Shown in pieces: positions 7,488-15,997 of a stretch of 64,000 bases of DNA (its first letter is position 1; each line of letters starts with the position of its first letter). The position numbers and the translations under genes were made by a program. Source of the DNA: DATJLY01 sp035532935. GTDB lineage: Bacteria; Pseudomonadota; Alphaproteobacteria; ATCC43930; CGMCC-115725. The DNA lies in NCBI GenBank assembly GCA_035532935.1, contig DATKQE010000010.1:17164-81163 (forward strand). Direction: 5' to 3'. The notes below the pieces were generated by a model, which saw only the letters and a list, made by a program, of their open reading frames with translations, was not told the DNA's origin and ran no database searches.

Positions 7488-8685
7488 TGGCGGCGAACAG
7501 GGCGGCGGTCAGCCATAAGCACGACAGCCACCACGATTGCCAGATGCCGTAGGCGAGGAGCGCAATGACCATCGCTGCCGCGGCCCAGGCCAACGAAGCG
7601 GCGCGGTGCAGCCGCGACATCCCGGCGCTCGTGCCGACGCGCCACAAGCTCCAGCACACGAACGCGAGCGCGGCAAGCGTGCCCGGCACGCCCAGTTCGA
7701 CCTCCCATTGCAGCACGGCGCTGTGGGGATGGAGCGGCAGCGCCTCCGACCCGGGCATCAGCCCGGCGTCCGGGAAAAGTGTCGTGAGATCGGTCTTGCC
7801 GCCCGGCAGGTCGCGCGATGCGCCCATGCCCCAACCGAGGAGTGGCCGCTCGGCAATCCGGTCGGCGGTGAAGCGCCAGATCATCAGGCGATGAATGCCC
7901 GAGTATTTGATCCACGGCGCGGCGTGGTGGATCGCCACGACCGCGGGATCATCGGGCGTAGCCAGCGGCAGGGCGATGGCGGCCAGCACCAGCCCCGCCG
8001 CAAGCGCGGCCGCCGCGAGCCGTGGCGCGGCCCAGGCCACGGCGAAAACCGCGATGCCGACGACGACCGCGAGCGATGCGGCATCGCTGTCCAACAGGAA
8101 AATCGCGACGACGCCGGCCAGCGCAACCGCGATCGGCAGCACCGCGCGCCGTCCCGGTGCGATCGCCGCCACCATCGGCCACAGCGCCAGCGCCAGCGTC
8201 GTCGCGCCGCGGTCGAACCGAACCAGCGATACGCGCGCGGGAGCGATGAGGAACCGCGTGATCGCTCCATCGGTCGCGCGTTCGATCAGTGCCACGGCTA
8301 TCGCCGCCGCGAGGCCGCCAAGCAATGCGGCGCCGACCAGACGCCGCCGCTCGGGCGCCAAGGCCATGGCCGCGCCGAACACGACGAGGCCGCCCGCCCC
8401 GACCCCGACGAGGCGCAGCGCCGAAACGAAACTGTAGAGCGGCAGGATCGACCACGCCGCCGAGACCGCCGCCCACAGCGCCAACGCGCCGAACAGGACC
8501 GCGCACGGCGCCAGATGCCGGGCCGCGGCCAAGGCCGCACGGCCGTCGACGGCAAGAACGGCAATCCCGGCGACGGCGAGGAGCGGTGCCAGTCCCAGCG
8601 GCGCCCACTCCGCGAGGAGCGGCAACACCGCGGCGCAGCCGGCGAGAATTGCCGCGCTTCCCGGCCCGGCGCGGGCGTCCGTCAT
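7423..8685 (-). CDS. O-antigen ligase-like (Wzy/WaaL) membrane protein
   Basis: A 420-residue protein with about ten hydrophobic helices and a large periplasmic loop before the last helices. The loop carries RPLLGWGMGASRDLPGG and LPLHPHSAVLQWEVELGVPG. The His-Pro-His and the Gly-rich LGWG segment are the signature of the Wzy_C family, which ligates or polymerises undecaprenyl-linked glycans at the outer face of the inner membrane. The ATG at 8685 overlaps the SRAP stop codon by four bases (ATGA), so translation is probably coupled. Convergent with, and overlapping by 65 bases, the CMD gene. The glycosyltransferases downstream in the window suit a surface-glycan role. Confidence 0.82.
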   Translation of the reverse strand: MTDARAGPGSAAILAGCAAVLPLLAEWAPLGLAPLLAVAGIAVLAVDGRAALAAARHLAPCAVLFGALALWAAVSAAWSILPLYSFVSALRLVGVGAGGLVVFGAAMALAPERRRLVGAALLGGLAAAIAVALIERATDGAITRFLIAPARVSLVRFDRGATTLALALWPMVAAIAPGRRAVLPIAVALAGVVAIFLLDSDAASLAVVVGIAVFAVAWAAPRLAAAALAAGLVLAAIALPLATPDDPAVVAIHHAAPWIKYSGIHRLMIWRFTADRIAERPLLGWGMGASRDLPGGKTDLTTLFPDAGLMPGSEALPLHPHSAVLQWEVELGVPGTLAALAFVCWSLWRVGTSAGMSRLHRAASLAWAAAAMVIALLAYGIWQSWWLSCLWLTAALFAAITVPAAETPRDSVRIRARDQP

Positions 8686-9356
8686 TCGGGCACGAGCAGG
8701 GCCGCGTCGTCGTTGCGCACGTTGTTGACCCTCTGGCCGATCCGGTAGGCGCGCATGCGCGCCGCCGGGAACGGCCGCAACAGCTTGAGAAGGTCCGGGC
8801 GCTTGGCTTGATCCTCGCCCAGCCATCTCGGCCAGTCGGCACGGTCGAGGATCACGGGCATGCGGTCGTGAAGGGGCGCCAGCGTCTCGTTGGCAGGGCA
8901 GGTGATGATGGCGCAGGTCCGCACGATCTCCTGCGAATTGGGATCGCGCCAGCGCTCCCACAAGCCGGCGAAGGCGAACAGCGGATCGTCCACCGGGACG
9001 ACGGCATAGGGTTCCTTGCCGGACGTCGTCTTCTTCCATTCATAGAAGCCGTCGGCCGGAATGAGGCAGCGGCGCTTGGCGAAGGCATCGCGAAAGGCGG
9101 GCGTTTCCGCCACGCCCTCGGCGCGGGCGTTGATGAGCTTGTTGCCGATCGTCCGGTCCTTGGCCCAGACCGGGATCAGGCCCCAGCGCAGCACGTCGAG
9201 ATGGCGCTTGCCGTCGTCGGGATTGAAGCGGACGCCGAGCACGCCCTCGGTCGGCGCGAGATTATAGCGCGGCGGATAGTTCGGCACGGCGTTGGCCGTG
9301 CCGAAGATGCGCGCCGTCTCCGAGGCCGGCGTCCGATTGAGAAAGCGACCGCACAC
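8682..9356 (-). CDS. SOS response-associated peptidase (SRAP, YedK/HMCES family)
   Basis: A 224-residue protein beginning MCGRF. After removal of Met, Cys2 becomes the N-terminal catalytic residue that forms a covalent crosslink with abasic sites in single-stranded DNA and can self-process. Other family marks are RYNLAPTE (the Asn that contacts the nucleotide), LINARAEGVAETP, PADGFYEWKK (catalytic Glu) and LHDRMPVIL (catalytic His). All key residues are present, so it should be active. Its stop codon overlaps the start of the O-antigen-ligase-like gene, an unusual partner. It is divergent from the GT4 gene at 9477, 120 bases away. Confidence 0.93.
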   Translation of the reverse strand: MCGRFLNRTPASETARIFGTANAVPNYPPRYNLAPTEGVLGVRFNPDDGKRHLDVLRWGLIPVWAKDRTIGNKLINARAEGVAETPAFRDAFAKRRCLIPADGFYEWKKTTSGKEPYAVVPVDDPLFAFAGLWERWRDPNSQEIVRTCAIITCPANETLAPLHDRMPVILDRADWPRWLGEDQAKRPDLLKLLRPFPAARMRAYRIGQRVNNVRNDDAALLVPE

Positions 9357-9476
9357 GGTGCATGCTTAGCGGCGGCGGCGCTCCGACACAATCTCCCCGC
9401 GCGAGCGGCCGCGGCAATGCCCCGGCCGGCCGCGGTTTGACCCGCGCCGGCGGCGTTGGCTAGGGTCGGGCCCGCC

Positions 9477-10613
9477 ATGGCGCCGCTCAAGATCCTGCAT
9501 CTCATCACCACCCTCGAGCGCGGCGGCGCCCAGACGATGCTGGTGCGGCTGCTGACCCACATGGACCGCGCCCGGTTCGCGCCGATGGTGGTCACGCTCA
9601 TCGACGGCGGCCCTTGCGCGGCGGCGCTGCGTGCGGCCGGCATTCCGGTGCATGGTCTCGGCATGCGGCGCGGCGCGGTTTCGTTCGCCGCGCTGTTGCG
9701 TCTGCGGCGGCTGATCCGGTCCGAGCGGCCCGATCTGCTGCAGAGCTGGCTCTATCATGCCGATTTGTTGGCGCTGGCGGCGGCGCTCGGTACTGGCGTG
9801 CCGATCGTCTGGAGCCTGCGCTGCGCCAACATGGCGCTGGAGCGCTATTCGCGCCAGGTCCGGCTGGTGCGGCGCGTGCTGGCATGGGCGTCGGGCTATC
9901 CCGCCGCGATCCTCGCCAACAGCGAGGCCGGGCGGCGCTACCACGCGGCGCTCGGCTATCATCCGCGGCGCTGGGAGGTCGTGCCGAACGGCTTCGACAT
10001 CGATCTTTTCCGGCCCGATGCCGAGCGTCGCGCGGCGGTGCGGGGAAGCCTCGGCGTCGAGCCGTCGCACTTCCTCATCGGCATGGTGGCGCGCGTCGAT
10101 CCGATGAAGGACCACGACACCTTCCTGGCCGGCGCCGCCATCATCGCCGCGGCGCGCGCCGATACGGCGTTCGTTTTGATCGGCGCCGGGACCGAGCGTC
10201 TGCCGCCGCCGCCGCGCCTCGCCGGCGGGCTGCACGCGCTCGGCGAGCGCGCCGCCGTCGAGACGATCCTGCCGGCGCTTGACGTCATGGTGCTGGCCTC
10301 GCGCGGCGAGGGTTTCCCCAATGTCATCGGCGAGGCGATGGCCTGCGGCGTTCCGTGCGTCGCGAGCGACGTGGGGGACGCCGCCTCGATCATCGCCGAT
10401 ACCGGCACCGTCGTGCCGCCGGGCAATCCCGCTTCCCTGGCGCAGGCGGTGCTGGCATTGCTCGCGCGCGGGCCGGCGGAGCGCGAACGTCTCGGCGCGG
10501 CGGCGCGGCAGCGGATCGCCGCGCATTATTCGCTCGCGGCGGCGGTGGCGGCCTATCAGCGCATCGAGACGGAACTCGCGCGCGGCGGCCCATGTGTCAG
10601 CGCAGGCGGCTGA
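9477..10613 (+). CDS. Glycosyltransferase family 4 protein
   Basis: A 378-residue GT-B enzyme. The N-terminal domain has ILHLITTLERGGAQTML. The C-terminal nucleotide-sugar domain has VVPNGFDIDLFRP, IGMVARVDPMKDHDTFL and the GT4 signature SRGEGFPNVIGEAMACG, in which the Glu residues contact the donor. It probably transfers a sugar from a nucleotide donor during assembly of a cell-surface polysaccharide on the inner face of the cytoplasmic membrane. I use ATG 9477; an in-frame TTG seven codons upstream lacks support. Its 3' end overlaps that of the methyltransferase on the opposite strand by 17 bases. Confidence 0.9.
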   Translation: MAPLKILHLITTLERGGAQTMLVRLLTHMDRARFAPMVVTLIDGGPCAAALRAAGIPVHGLGMRRGAVSFAALLRLRRLIRSERPDLLQSWLYHADLLALAAALGTGVPIVWSLRCANMALERYSRQVRLVRRVLAWASGYPAAILANSEAGRRYHAALGYHPRRWEVVPNGFDIDLFRPDAERRAAVRGSLGVEPSHFLIGMVARVDPMKDHDTFLAGAAIIAAARADTAFVLIGAGTERLPPPPRLAGGLHALGERAAVETILPALDVMVLASRGEGFPNVIGEAMACGVPCVASDVGDAASIIADTGTVVPPGNPASLAQAVLALLARGPAERERLGAAARQRIAAHYSLAAAVAAYQRIETELARGGPCVSAGG

Positions 10614-11271
10614 TCGCGTCCTCGCGGAAGCGGCGCAGCGATTGGCGCGCCTCCTCGGCGTCGATGATGATCACCTCTTCGGCGCTGATGTCGCCATCCC
10701 AGAAGAAGCCGAGGCCGCTTTCCGCCTCGTGCATCTTGCGGCCAAGATCGCCGCGGGTGAGGTAATAGCGCCGGTCGCGCAACAGCTCGGTCGTCTTCGC
10801 CGAGAAGCGGAGATGGGTCTCCGTCGCCTCGACGAACCAGCGGTGATGGTAGGAGCCGACTTCGGGCGGGCGGCCGATGCGCGCGGCGAGTCCCGCCCAG
10901 CGCCCCTTGGCGAAGATCTCGCGTTCGCGCGACGGCGTCTCGACATAGCCCGATCGCGCGACGCGGCGCAGCTCGCGCACCACCGTCAGCGGATCGCGCA
11001 CGTCCTCGAGCAGATGCGAGCAGAAGCTGAATCCGAAATATCCGTCCGGAAACGGCCACGGCGCGAGGCAGACGTCGTGCACGACCCAGGTCGCGACGCT
11101 GAACCGTTCGCCGTCTTCGGGATCGAGCGCCCGGCCGCGCGTCGCGAACGGATTGATGTCGATGACATGCGTTGCGGCATTGAGCGGCGAATACCAGCCG
11201 CCGACATCGAGCACGCGCTCGGTCGCCCGCGCCCGCGCAACGACGGCGGCAAGATTGCGGCGCAGGATCAT
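10597..11271 (-). CDS. Class I SAM-dependent methyltransferase
   Basis: A 224-residue protein with a short Rossmann-type SAM domain. Motif I is ERVLDVGGWYSPLN, the acidic end of strand 2 is HVIDINPF, and the post-I region reads FSFCSHLLEDVRDP. The C-terminal part contains VGSYHHRWFVE, common in methyltransferases of polysaccharide loci. Its start overlaps the asparagine synthetase stop by four bases (ATGA), so it closes the minus-strand polysaccharide unit. The target is unknown and could be a sugar or a glycan end. Confidence 0.8.
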   Translation of the reverse strand: MILRRNLAAVVARARATERVLDVGGWYSPLNAATHVIDINPFATRGRALDPEDGERFSVATWVVHDVCLAPWPFPDGYFGFSFCSHLLEDVRDPLTVVRELRRVARSGYVETPSREREIFAKGRWAGLAARIGRPPEVGSYHHRWFVEATETHLRFSAKTTELLRDRRYYLTRGDLGRKMHEAESGLGFFWDGDISAEEVIIIDAEEARQSLRRFREDAISRLR

Positions 11272-13214
11272 GGCGCCGGGCTCGAAGCCGCATATTCGCC
11301 GCCGGTGCCGGCGTCGATTGGGGACGGTGTCGCCGCGGCCTGATGGTCGAGCCAGGCCTCGAGCATCAGCACCGGCCAGAGCGCATAGGCCCAGTTGCGC
11401 CGCCCGCTGCGATGCGCATTCCAGCGCGCGGCGACGACGGCGGCGTTCACGATGCCGTGCCGTTCGAGGCGCGCGCTATCGAGGAGCGCGTCGGCCCAGT
11501 CGCGCAGCCCTTCGCGGAGCCAGCGCGCGATCGGCGGCTCGAAACCGTGCTTCGGCCGATCGACCAGCGCCTGCGGCACGCGGCGATAGAGCATCTCGCG
11601 CAGGAGGCGCTTGCCGTCCACGAACTCCGGCGGCAGCGACCAGGCGAAGGCGGCGATGCGGTGATCGAGCAGCGGCGCCCGAACCTCGAGCCCGAACGCC
11701 ATGCTGGCGCGGTCGATCTTCACCAGCAGGTCGTCGGGCAGATAGGTCGTCGCGTCGCGCAGCATGAAACGCTGTTCGAGCGACGGCGGCCCCGCTTCGA
11801 GCGGCGCGTCGAGCCGGGTCTGGTGCCGCTCGTGCCCCCGCACCAGGCGATCGCCCGCATGCCACCGGCGCACATAGTCGCGATAGAGGCTCTCCGGGGA
11901 GTCATGCCCGATGCGCCCGGCGAGCCGCCGCAGCCGCCGCAGCGGCCGCAGCTCCCGTCCCGCCAGCAGGCCGACGGTTGCCCGCGCCCCGCGTCGAACC
12001 GCGCGCGGCCAGCGCTCGATCCGGCGCCATGCCCGCGCCGCCGCGCCATAGCGGTCATAGCCGCCGAAGAACTCGTCGCCGCCGTCGCCGGAAAGGCTCA
12101 CCGTGACGTGTGCGCGCGTGAGACGGCACAGCACCAGGGTCGGGACCTGCGAGGGATCGGCGAAGGGCTCGTCATAGACCGACGCGAGATGCGGCAGCGC
12201 GTCGCGACATTCCGCATCGCTCACCCGCAGCGTGGTGTGGTCGGTGCCGAGATGATGGGCGACGGCTTCGGCCTCGCGCGATTCGTCCTGGCCCGCGTCG
12301 GGAAAGCCGATGGTGAAGCTTTCGACCCGTCCGCGTCCCGCGCGCTGCATGGCAGCGACAACGGTTGCGCTGTCGATGCCGCCGGACAGGAACGCGCCCA
12401 ATTTCACGTCGGCTTCCATGCGCAGGGCGACGGCGTCGTCGACCAGCGCCTGCAGCGCTTCGGCCGCTGCGTCGGCGCCCTGTGCGAAGGGCGATGCGGC
12501 CGCTTCGGCCGCGCACGCCGTCGCCGACCAGTACGGGCGCGGCTCGCCGCTGCCGTCCGGCGCGAATTCGAGCCAGCATCCGGGCGGCAGCTTGCGCAGG
12601 CCCGCGAACGCAGTCCAGGGCGCCGGGGTGTAGCCATAGGCGAGGAAGAGATCGAGCGATGCAGGGTCAATCGCCCCGGTCCAGGCGGGATGCGGATGAA
12701 GCGCCTTCAACTCCGACGCCACCAGCACGCTCCCGCCGATCCGGCCGTAATAGAGCGGCTTCTCGCCGAACCGGTCGCGCGCCACGGTAAGGCGCCGCGC
12801 GCGGGCATCCCAGACGGCAATGGCGAACATGCCGTTCACGCGCTCGAGCGTCGGACCGAAGCCCCAACGCGCGATCGCTTCGAGCAGGACCTCGCTGTCG
12901 CTGTACCCGCGCCAGGGACCGGCGCCCTCGGCTTCGAGCGCGAAGCGCAGCGCTCGGTGATTGTAGATCTCGCCGTTGAAGACCATCACCAGGCGGCCAT
13001 CGGCCGAGTGCATCGGCTGGCGGCCGGCCGGCGAGAGATCGAGCACGGCAAGGCGGCGAAATCCGAGCGCGATCCCGGCCCGCGGATCGCTCCACACGCC
13101 GCGACCGTCGGGGCCGCGATGGGCGAGGCGGTCGGCCATCGCGCCGGCGATCGCGTCGTAGCGCGCGGGCGCCACGGTGCGGCCGGGATCGAGAAACGCG
13201 ACGATGCCGCACAT
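11268..13214 (-). CDS. asnB: Asparagine synthetase (glutamine-hydrolysing), polysaccharide-locus type
   Basis: A 648-residue enzyme with both expected domains. The N-terminal class II glutaminase begins MCGIVAF, with Cys2 as nucleophile, and includes HRGPDG and MVFNGEIYNHRAL. The C-terminal ATP-pyrophosphatase domain carries GAFLSGGIDSATV (PP-loop) and SLSGDGGDEFFGGYDRY. It would transfer ammonia from glutamine to a carboxylate activated by AMP. In polysaccharide clusters such proteins often amidate sugar acids or act on unknown substrates, so true asparagine synthesis is not certain. It sits 6 bases after a GT2 gene and overlaps the methyltransferase start. Confidence 0.92.
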   Translation of the reverse strand: MCGIVAFLDPGRTVAPARYDAIAGAMADRLAHRGPDGRGVWSDPRAGIALGFRRLAVLDLSPAGRQPMHSADGRLVMVFNGEIYNHRALRFALEAEGAGPWRGYSDSEVLLEAIARWGFGPTLERVNGMFAIAVWDARARRLTVARDRFGEKPLYYGRIGGSVLVASELKALHPHPAWTGAIDPASLDLFLAYGYTPAPWTAFAGLRKLPPGCWLEFAPDGSGEPRPYWSATACAAEAAASPFAQGADAAAEALQALVDDAVALRMEADVKLGAFLSGGIDSATVVAAMQRAGRGRVESFTIGFPDAGQDESREAEAVAHHLGTDHTTLRVSDAECRDALPHLASVYDEPFADPSQVPTLVLCRLTRAHVTVSLSGDGGDEFFGGYDRYGAAARAWRRIERWPRAVRRGARATVGLLAGRELRPLRRLRRLAGRIGHDSPESLYRDYVRRWHAGDRLVRGHERHQTRLDAPLEAGPPSLEQRFMLRDATTYLPDDLLVKIDRASMAFGLEVRAPLLDHRIAAFAWSLPPEFVDGKRLLREMLYRRVPQALVDRPKHGFEPPIARWLREGLRDWADALLDSARLERHGIVNAAVVAARWNAHRSGRRNWAYALWPVLMLEAWLDHQAAATPSPIDAGTGGEYAASSPAP

Positions 13215-13220
13215 CGCCGC

Positions 13221-14258
13221 TCAGCCCTTGCCCGCGGTCAGCGGATCGGATCGCGGGCGTCGGAACGCGCCGGGCAGCCAGGTCGAGGGGCGCTCGGTCG
13301 ACCCGTCCTCGGTAAACGCGGCCAGCGCCTGGTAGATCGCCGATTCGGGCGCACGCGGCACGCGCAAAAGACCGGCGAGGTCGCGCAGCAGATGGCCCGA
13401 CAGCAACGGCCCGCCATGGGCGCGGTGGAAGCGGCGTGCCCGCGACAGCGCGCGGCGATAGGCAAGCCCGACATAGCGCCGGTCGAGTCCGGGCGTCTCG
13501 GTGACGAGATAATAGAGCGCGAGCACGGACTCATAACGGCTGCGCCGCGTCTGCTCGGACAGGCGGCGCGGCGCCTGATCGGGAACGAGCGCGACCGGCC
13601 CGTCGAGATGGGCGGCGCCGCCACCCGCGAAGAGCCGCAGGAACAGCGCGGCGTCGGGCGAGACCAGGCGCTCGTCGCAGCCGCCAACCGCCCAATAGCG
13701 CTCGGCCGTCACCAGGATCGTGCTCGAATTGCATGGGACGTTGCGAATGAAGCGGGTAAGCCCGTCGGCTTCTTCGGCGAAATCCGGCGCCGTGAAGGCG
13801 CGTGCCAGCGGATCGGGATCGTCGAAACGATAGGTCCCGAGCTCGCCGTAGGCAAAGGAATGCTGCGTCGCCGCGGCTGCCGCGATGAGCCAGGCGGTCG
13901 CGCCCGGAACGAGGAGATCGTCGCCGTCGACAAGCTTGAGCCACGGCAGCCGCGCCCGCCTGACGCCGGCATTGGTCGCCGCGGAGGCGCCATGATTGCT
14001 CTGCCGCAGAATGACGACGGGGTCGGGCCAGCCGCGCGTGCATTCCTCGATGACTGCCGCGGAGCCGTCGCTCGAGCCGTCATCGACGAAGATGAACTCG
14101 CGTTCGAATGGGCCGGTCTGACGCGCGAGCGCGTCGATCACGCGCGCGAGATAGGCGCGCTTGTCGAATACCGTGCAGATGAAGGATACACCGGTCAATG
14201 GCAGAACCCGCTGGCTATGCGTCGGGGCATCATACAAGCCCCGCCATCGCGGCGCCAT
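13221..14258 (-). CDS. Glycosyltransferase family 2 protein
   Basis: A GT-A enzyme of up to 345 residues. The nucleotide-binding segment is IFVDDGSSDGSAAVIEE, and the DXD-type metal site is LKLVDGDDLLVPG. The C-terminal third is basic and not membrane spanning. It probably adds a sugar to a lipid- or glycan-linked acceptor in the surface-polysaccharide pathway. The start is uncertain: ATG 14258 gives 345 residues. A TTG at 14198 would give 325 and align better with the neighbouring paralogue, whose N-terminus is MTLPSITYLVTIYNK. The order and spacing imply cotranscription with the next GT2 and asnB. Confidence 0.85.
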   Translation of the reverse strand: MAPRWRGLYDAPTHSQRVLPLTGVSFICTVFDKRAYLARVIDALARQTGPFEREFIFVDDGSSDGSAAVIEECTRGWPDPVVILRQSNHGASAATNAGVRRARLPWLKLVDGDDLLVPGATAWLIAAAAATQHSFAYGELGTYRFDDPDPLARAFTAPDFAEEADGLTRFIRNVPCNSSTILVTAERYWAVGGCDERLVSPDAALFLRLFAGGGAAHLDGPVALVPDQAPRRLSEQTRRSRYESVLALYYLVTETPGLDRRYVGLAYRRALSRARRFHRAHGGPLLSGHLLRDLAGLLRVPRAPESAIYQALAAFTEDGSTERPSTWLPGAFRRPRSDPLTAGKG

Positions 14259-14286
14259 TCCGGCACCGGCGACGCTGGCGCGCGGA

Positions 14287-15234
14287 TCAGCCTAAGCCGA
14301 CTTCCGATGGCGCCGGCATGAGCCGGATCGGATGGCGGCGGCGGAACGCTTCGAGCGTGCCGGCCAGCGTCTCGTCGCTGAAGCGGACGCCCGGCAGACG
14401 GGCTGCCAGAAACAGCCAGAATTCACGCGACAGCACCGTCGCGCCGTTATGGCGCGTGGCCCATTTCCAGGCGCGGCCCGTCACCTGCTTCTGCACGAGC
14501 CTGCGAATGCGTCTGGGCAGCCCGGCATGGTCGCGCAGCGTGCACAGCGCGGTCAGCGACTGATCGTGCGTCTGCTGCACTGGATCTTTCATCAGCCGTC
14601 CCGGCTCGTCGCGCGGACCCATGCAGACGATGTGATCGACGAGGCCGATCCTGGTCACGAACGCCATGCGCTGCGGGATCGACTGGTCCTGCACGAAAAC
14701 GCGCTCGTCGCAGCCGCCGACGCGGCGGAACAGCGCGGTGTCGAGGATATAGGTGCTGCCGCCGGCGTGGCCGATGCGGATGACGTCGTACAGGGGATCC
14801 GCCATCACCGCAACTTCCACACCCTGCGGCTCGGGCGGAAACCGGATCTCCTCGGGCGATCCGTACCAGGTGTTCCGAGCATAGACGGCACCGCATCCGC
14901 TCGCGAGCGCGGCCTCGGCAAGGAGCTGCGAGGCGTAGGGCGCGAGAATGTCGTCGCCGTCGACGATCTGCGTGAACTTCATCCGCGCCACGGCGAGTCC
15001 CCGGTTGACGGCGACCGATGGGCCGCAATTCGGCTGGCGGATGAGGAGCGCCTCGGGCCAGTCCGCGATCACGCGGGAGGCGATTTCGGCCGAGCCGTCA
15101 GTCGATCCGTCGTCGACGAGGACGACTTGCCGCGCGAACGCGCCGCGTTGGTCGCGCACCGCGGCCAGCACGCCTTCGATGTAGGGCGCCTTGTTGTAGA
15201 TGGTGACGAGATAGGTGATGCTTGGCAGGGTCAT
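14287..15234 (-). CDS. Glycosyltransferase family 2 protein (paralogue of the adjacent GT2)
   Basis: A 315-residue GT-A enzyme with VVLVDDGSTDGSAEI and FTQIVDGDDILAPY at the same spacing as its neighbour. Shared features such as a VGGCDER-type segment suggest an old tandem duplication. It starts at ATG 15234. The gene lies 28 bases downstream of the SDR gene and 28 bases upstream of the other GT2, on the minus strand, in what looks like one transcript. It probably works in the cytoplasm on membrane-linked glycan precursors; donor and acceptor are unknown. Confidence 0.87.
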   Translation of the reverse strand: MTLPSITYLVTIYNKAPYIEGVLAAVRDQRGAFARQVVLVDDGSTDGSAEIASRVIADWPEALLIRQPNCGPSVAVNRGLAVARMKFTQIVDGDDILAPYASQLLAEAALASGCGAVYARNTWYGSPEEIRFPPEPQGVEVAVMADPLYDVIRIGHAGGSTYILDTALFRRVGGCDERVFVQDQSIPQRMAFVTRIGLVDHIVCMGPRDEPGRLMKDPVQQTHDQSLTALCTLRDHAGLPRRIRRLVQKQVTGRAWKWATRHNGATVLSREFWLFLAARLPGVRFSDETLAGTLEAFRRRHPIRLMPAPSEVGLG

Positions 15235-15262
15235 GGGCGCCGAGCCTGCGGCGCGGACGGGG

Positions 15263-15955
15263 CTAGAACGTCTCGACCCAGGGCCGCAGCTCGATCTCCC
15301 AACTCCAGGCGCTGCGGTGCTGGCGATGCACGTCCAGATAGGTGCGTGCGATGGCGTCGGGTTCGAGCAGGCCATCGGGTCCGCGCTCGTTGGCGCGCGG
15401 ATCGTCGGCGCGCCGGATGCCGCCGTCGATGACGAAATGCGCAACGTGGATGTTCTTGGGCGCAAGCTCGCGCGCCATGCTCTGGGCGAGGCCGCGAAGG
15501 CCGAACTTACCCATGGCGAACGGGGCCGAGTGGGCATAGCCCTTGACGCTCGCCGAGGCGCCGGTGAAGAGAATGCTGCCCGATCCACGCGCGAGCATGG
15601 CGCGCGCCGCCTGCTGCGCGACCAGGAAGCCGCCATAGCAGCTCACCATGAACGCCTGCAACACCTCGTCCGGGTCGAGATCGGCGATCGGCCCGCGGGC
15701 GCGGGCGCTCGGATTGTAGACGACAATGTCGGGTATGCCGAGATCGGCCACAAGCGCCGGGAACAGCCGGTTCACGTCGTCGCGCCGGCTGGCATCGCAG
15801 GCATAGGCACGGGCGCCGGTCGCGCCGCACAGCGCGGCGAGCTTGTCGGGACGGCGCGCCGCGAGCGCGACGCGCATCCCCTCTTGGGCGAACAGCCGAG
15901 CGAGCGCGGCGCTCAAGCCGCTGCCGGCGCCCACGATCAGAGCGGTCTGGGACAT
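15263..15955 (-). CDS. SDR-family protein with Phe in place of the catalytic Tyr
   Basis: A 230-residue short-chain dehydrogenase fold. The cofactor loop reads VGAGSGLSAALARLF rather than the canonical TGxxxGIG. The Ser region is LFTGASASVKG. Where the catalytic YxxxK motif is expected the sequence is APFAMGKFGLRG, so Lys is kept but Tyr is Phe. A classical-SDR subgroup with exactly these changes is known in domain databases, and its activity is poorly defined. The gene lies between the MucR/cold-shock hybrid and the GT2 genes and is probably cotranscribed with them. Confidence 0.82.
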   Translation of the reverse strand: MSQTALIVGAGSGLSAALARLFAQEGMRVALAARRPDKLAALCGATGARAYACDASRRDDVNRLFPALVADLGIPDIVVYNPSARARGPIADLDPDEVLQAFMVSCYGGFLVAQQAARAMLARGSGSILFTGASASVKGYAHSAPFAMGKFGLRGLAQSMARELAPKNIHVAHFVIDGGIRRADDPRANERGPDGLLEPDAIARTYLDVHRQHRSAWSWEIELRPWVETF

Positions 15956-15997
15956 GGGCTGACTATAGCGCCGCCGGAATGCCGGGCACCAGCGGCT

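Noticed and set aside
11343..14321. Plus-strand reading frame of 992 residues
   Set aside because: Arg/Ala/Gly-rich antisense of asnB and a GT2 gene, a common artefact in GC-rich DNA. The minus-strand genes carry clear catalytic motifs.
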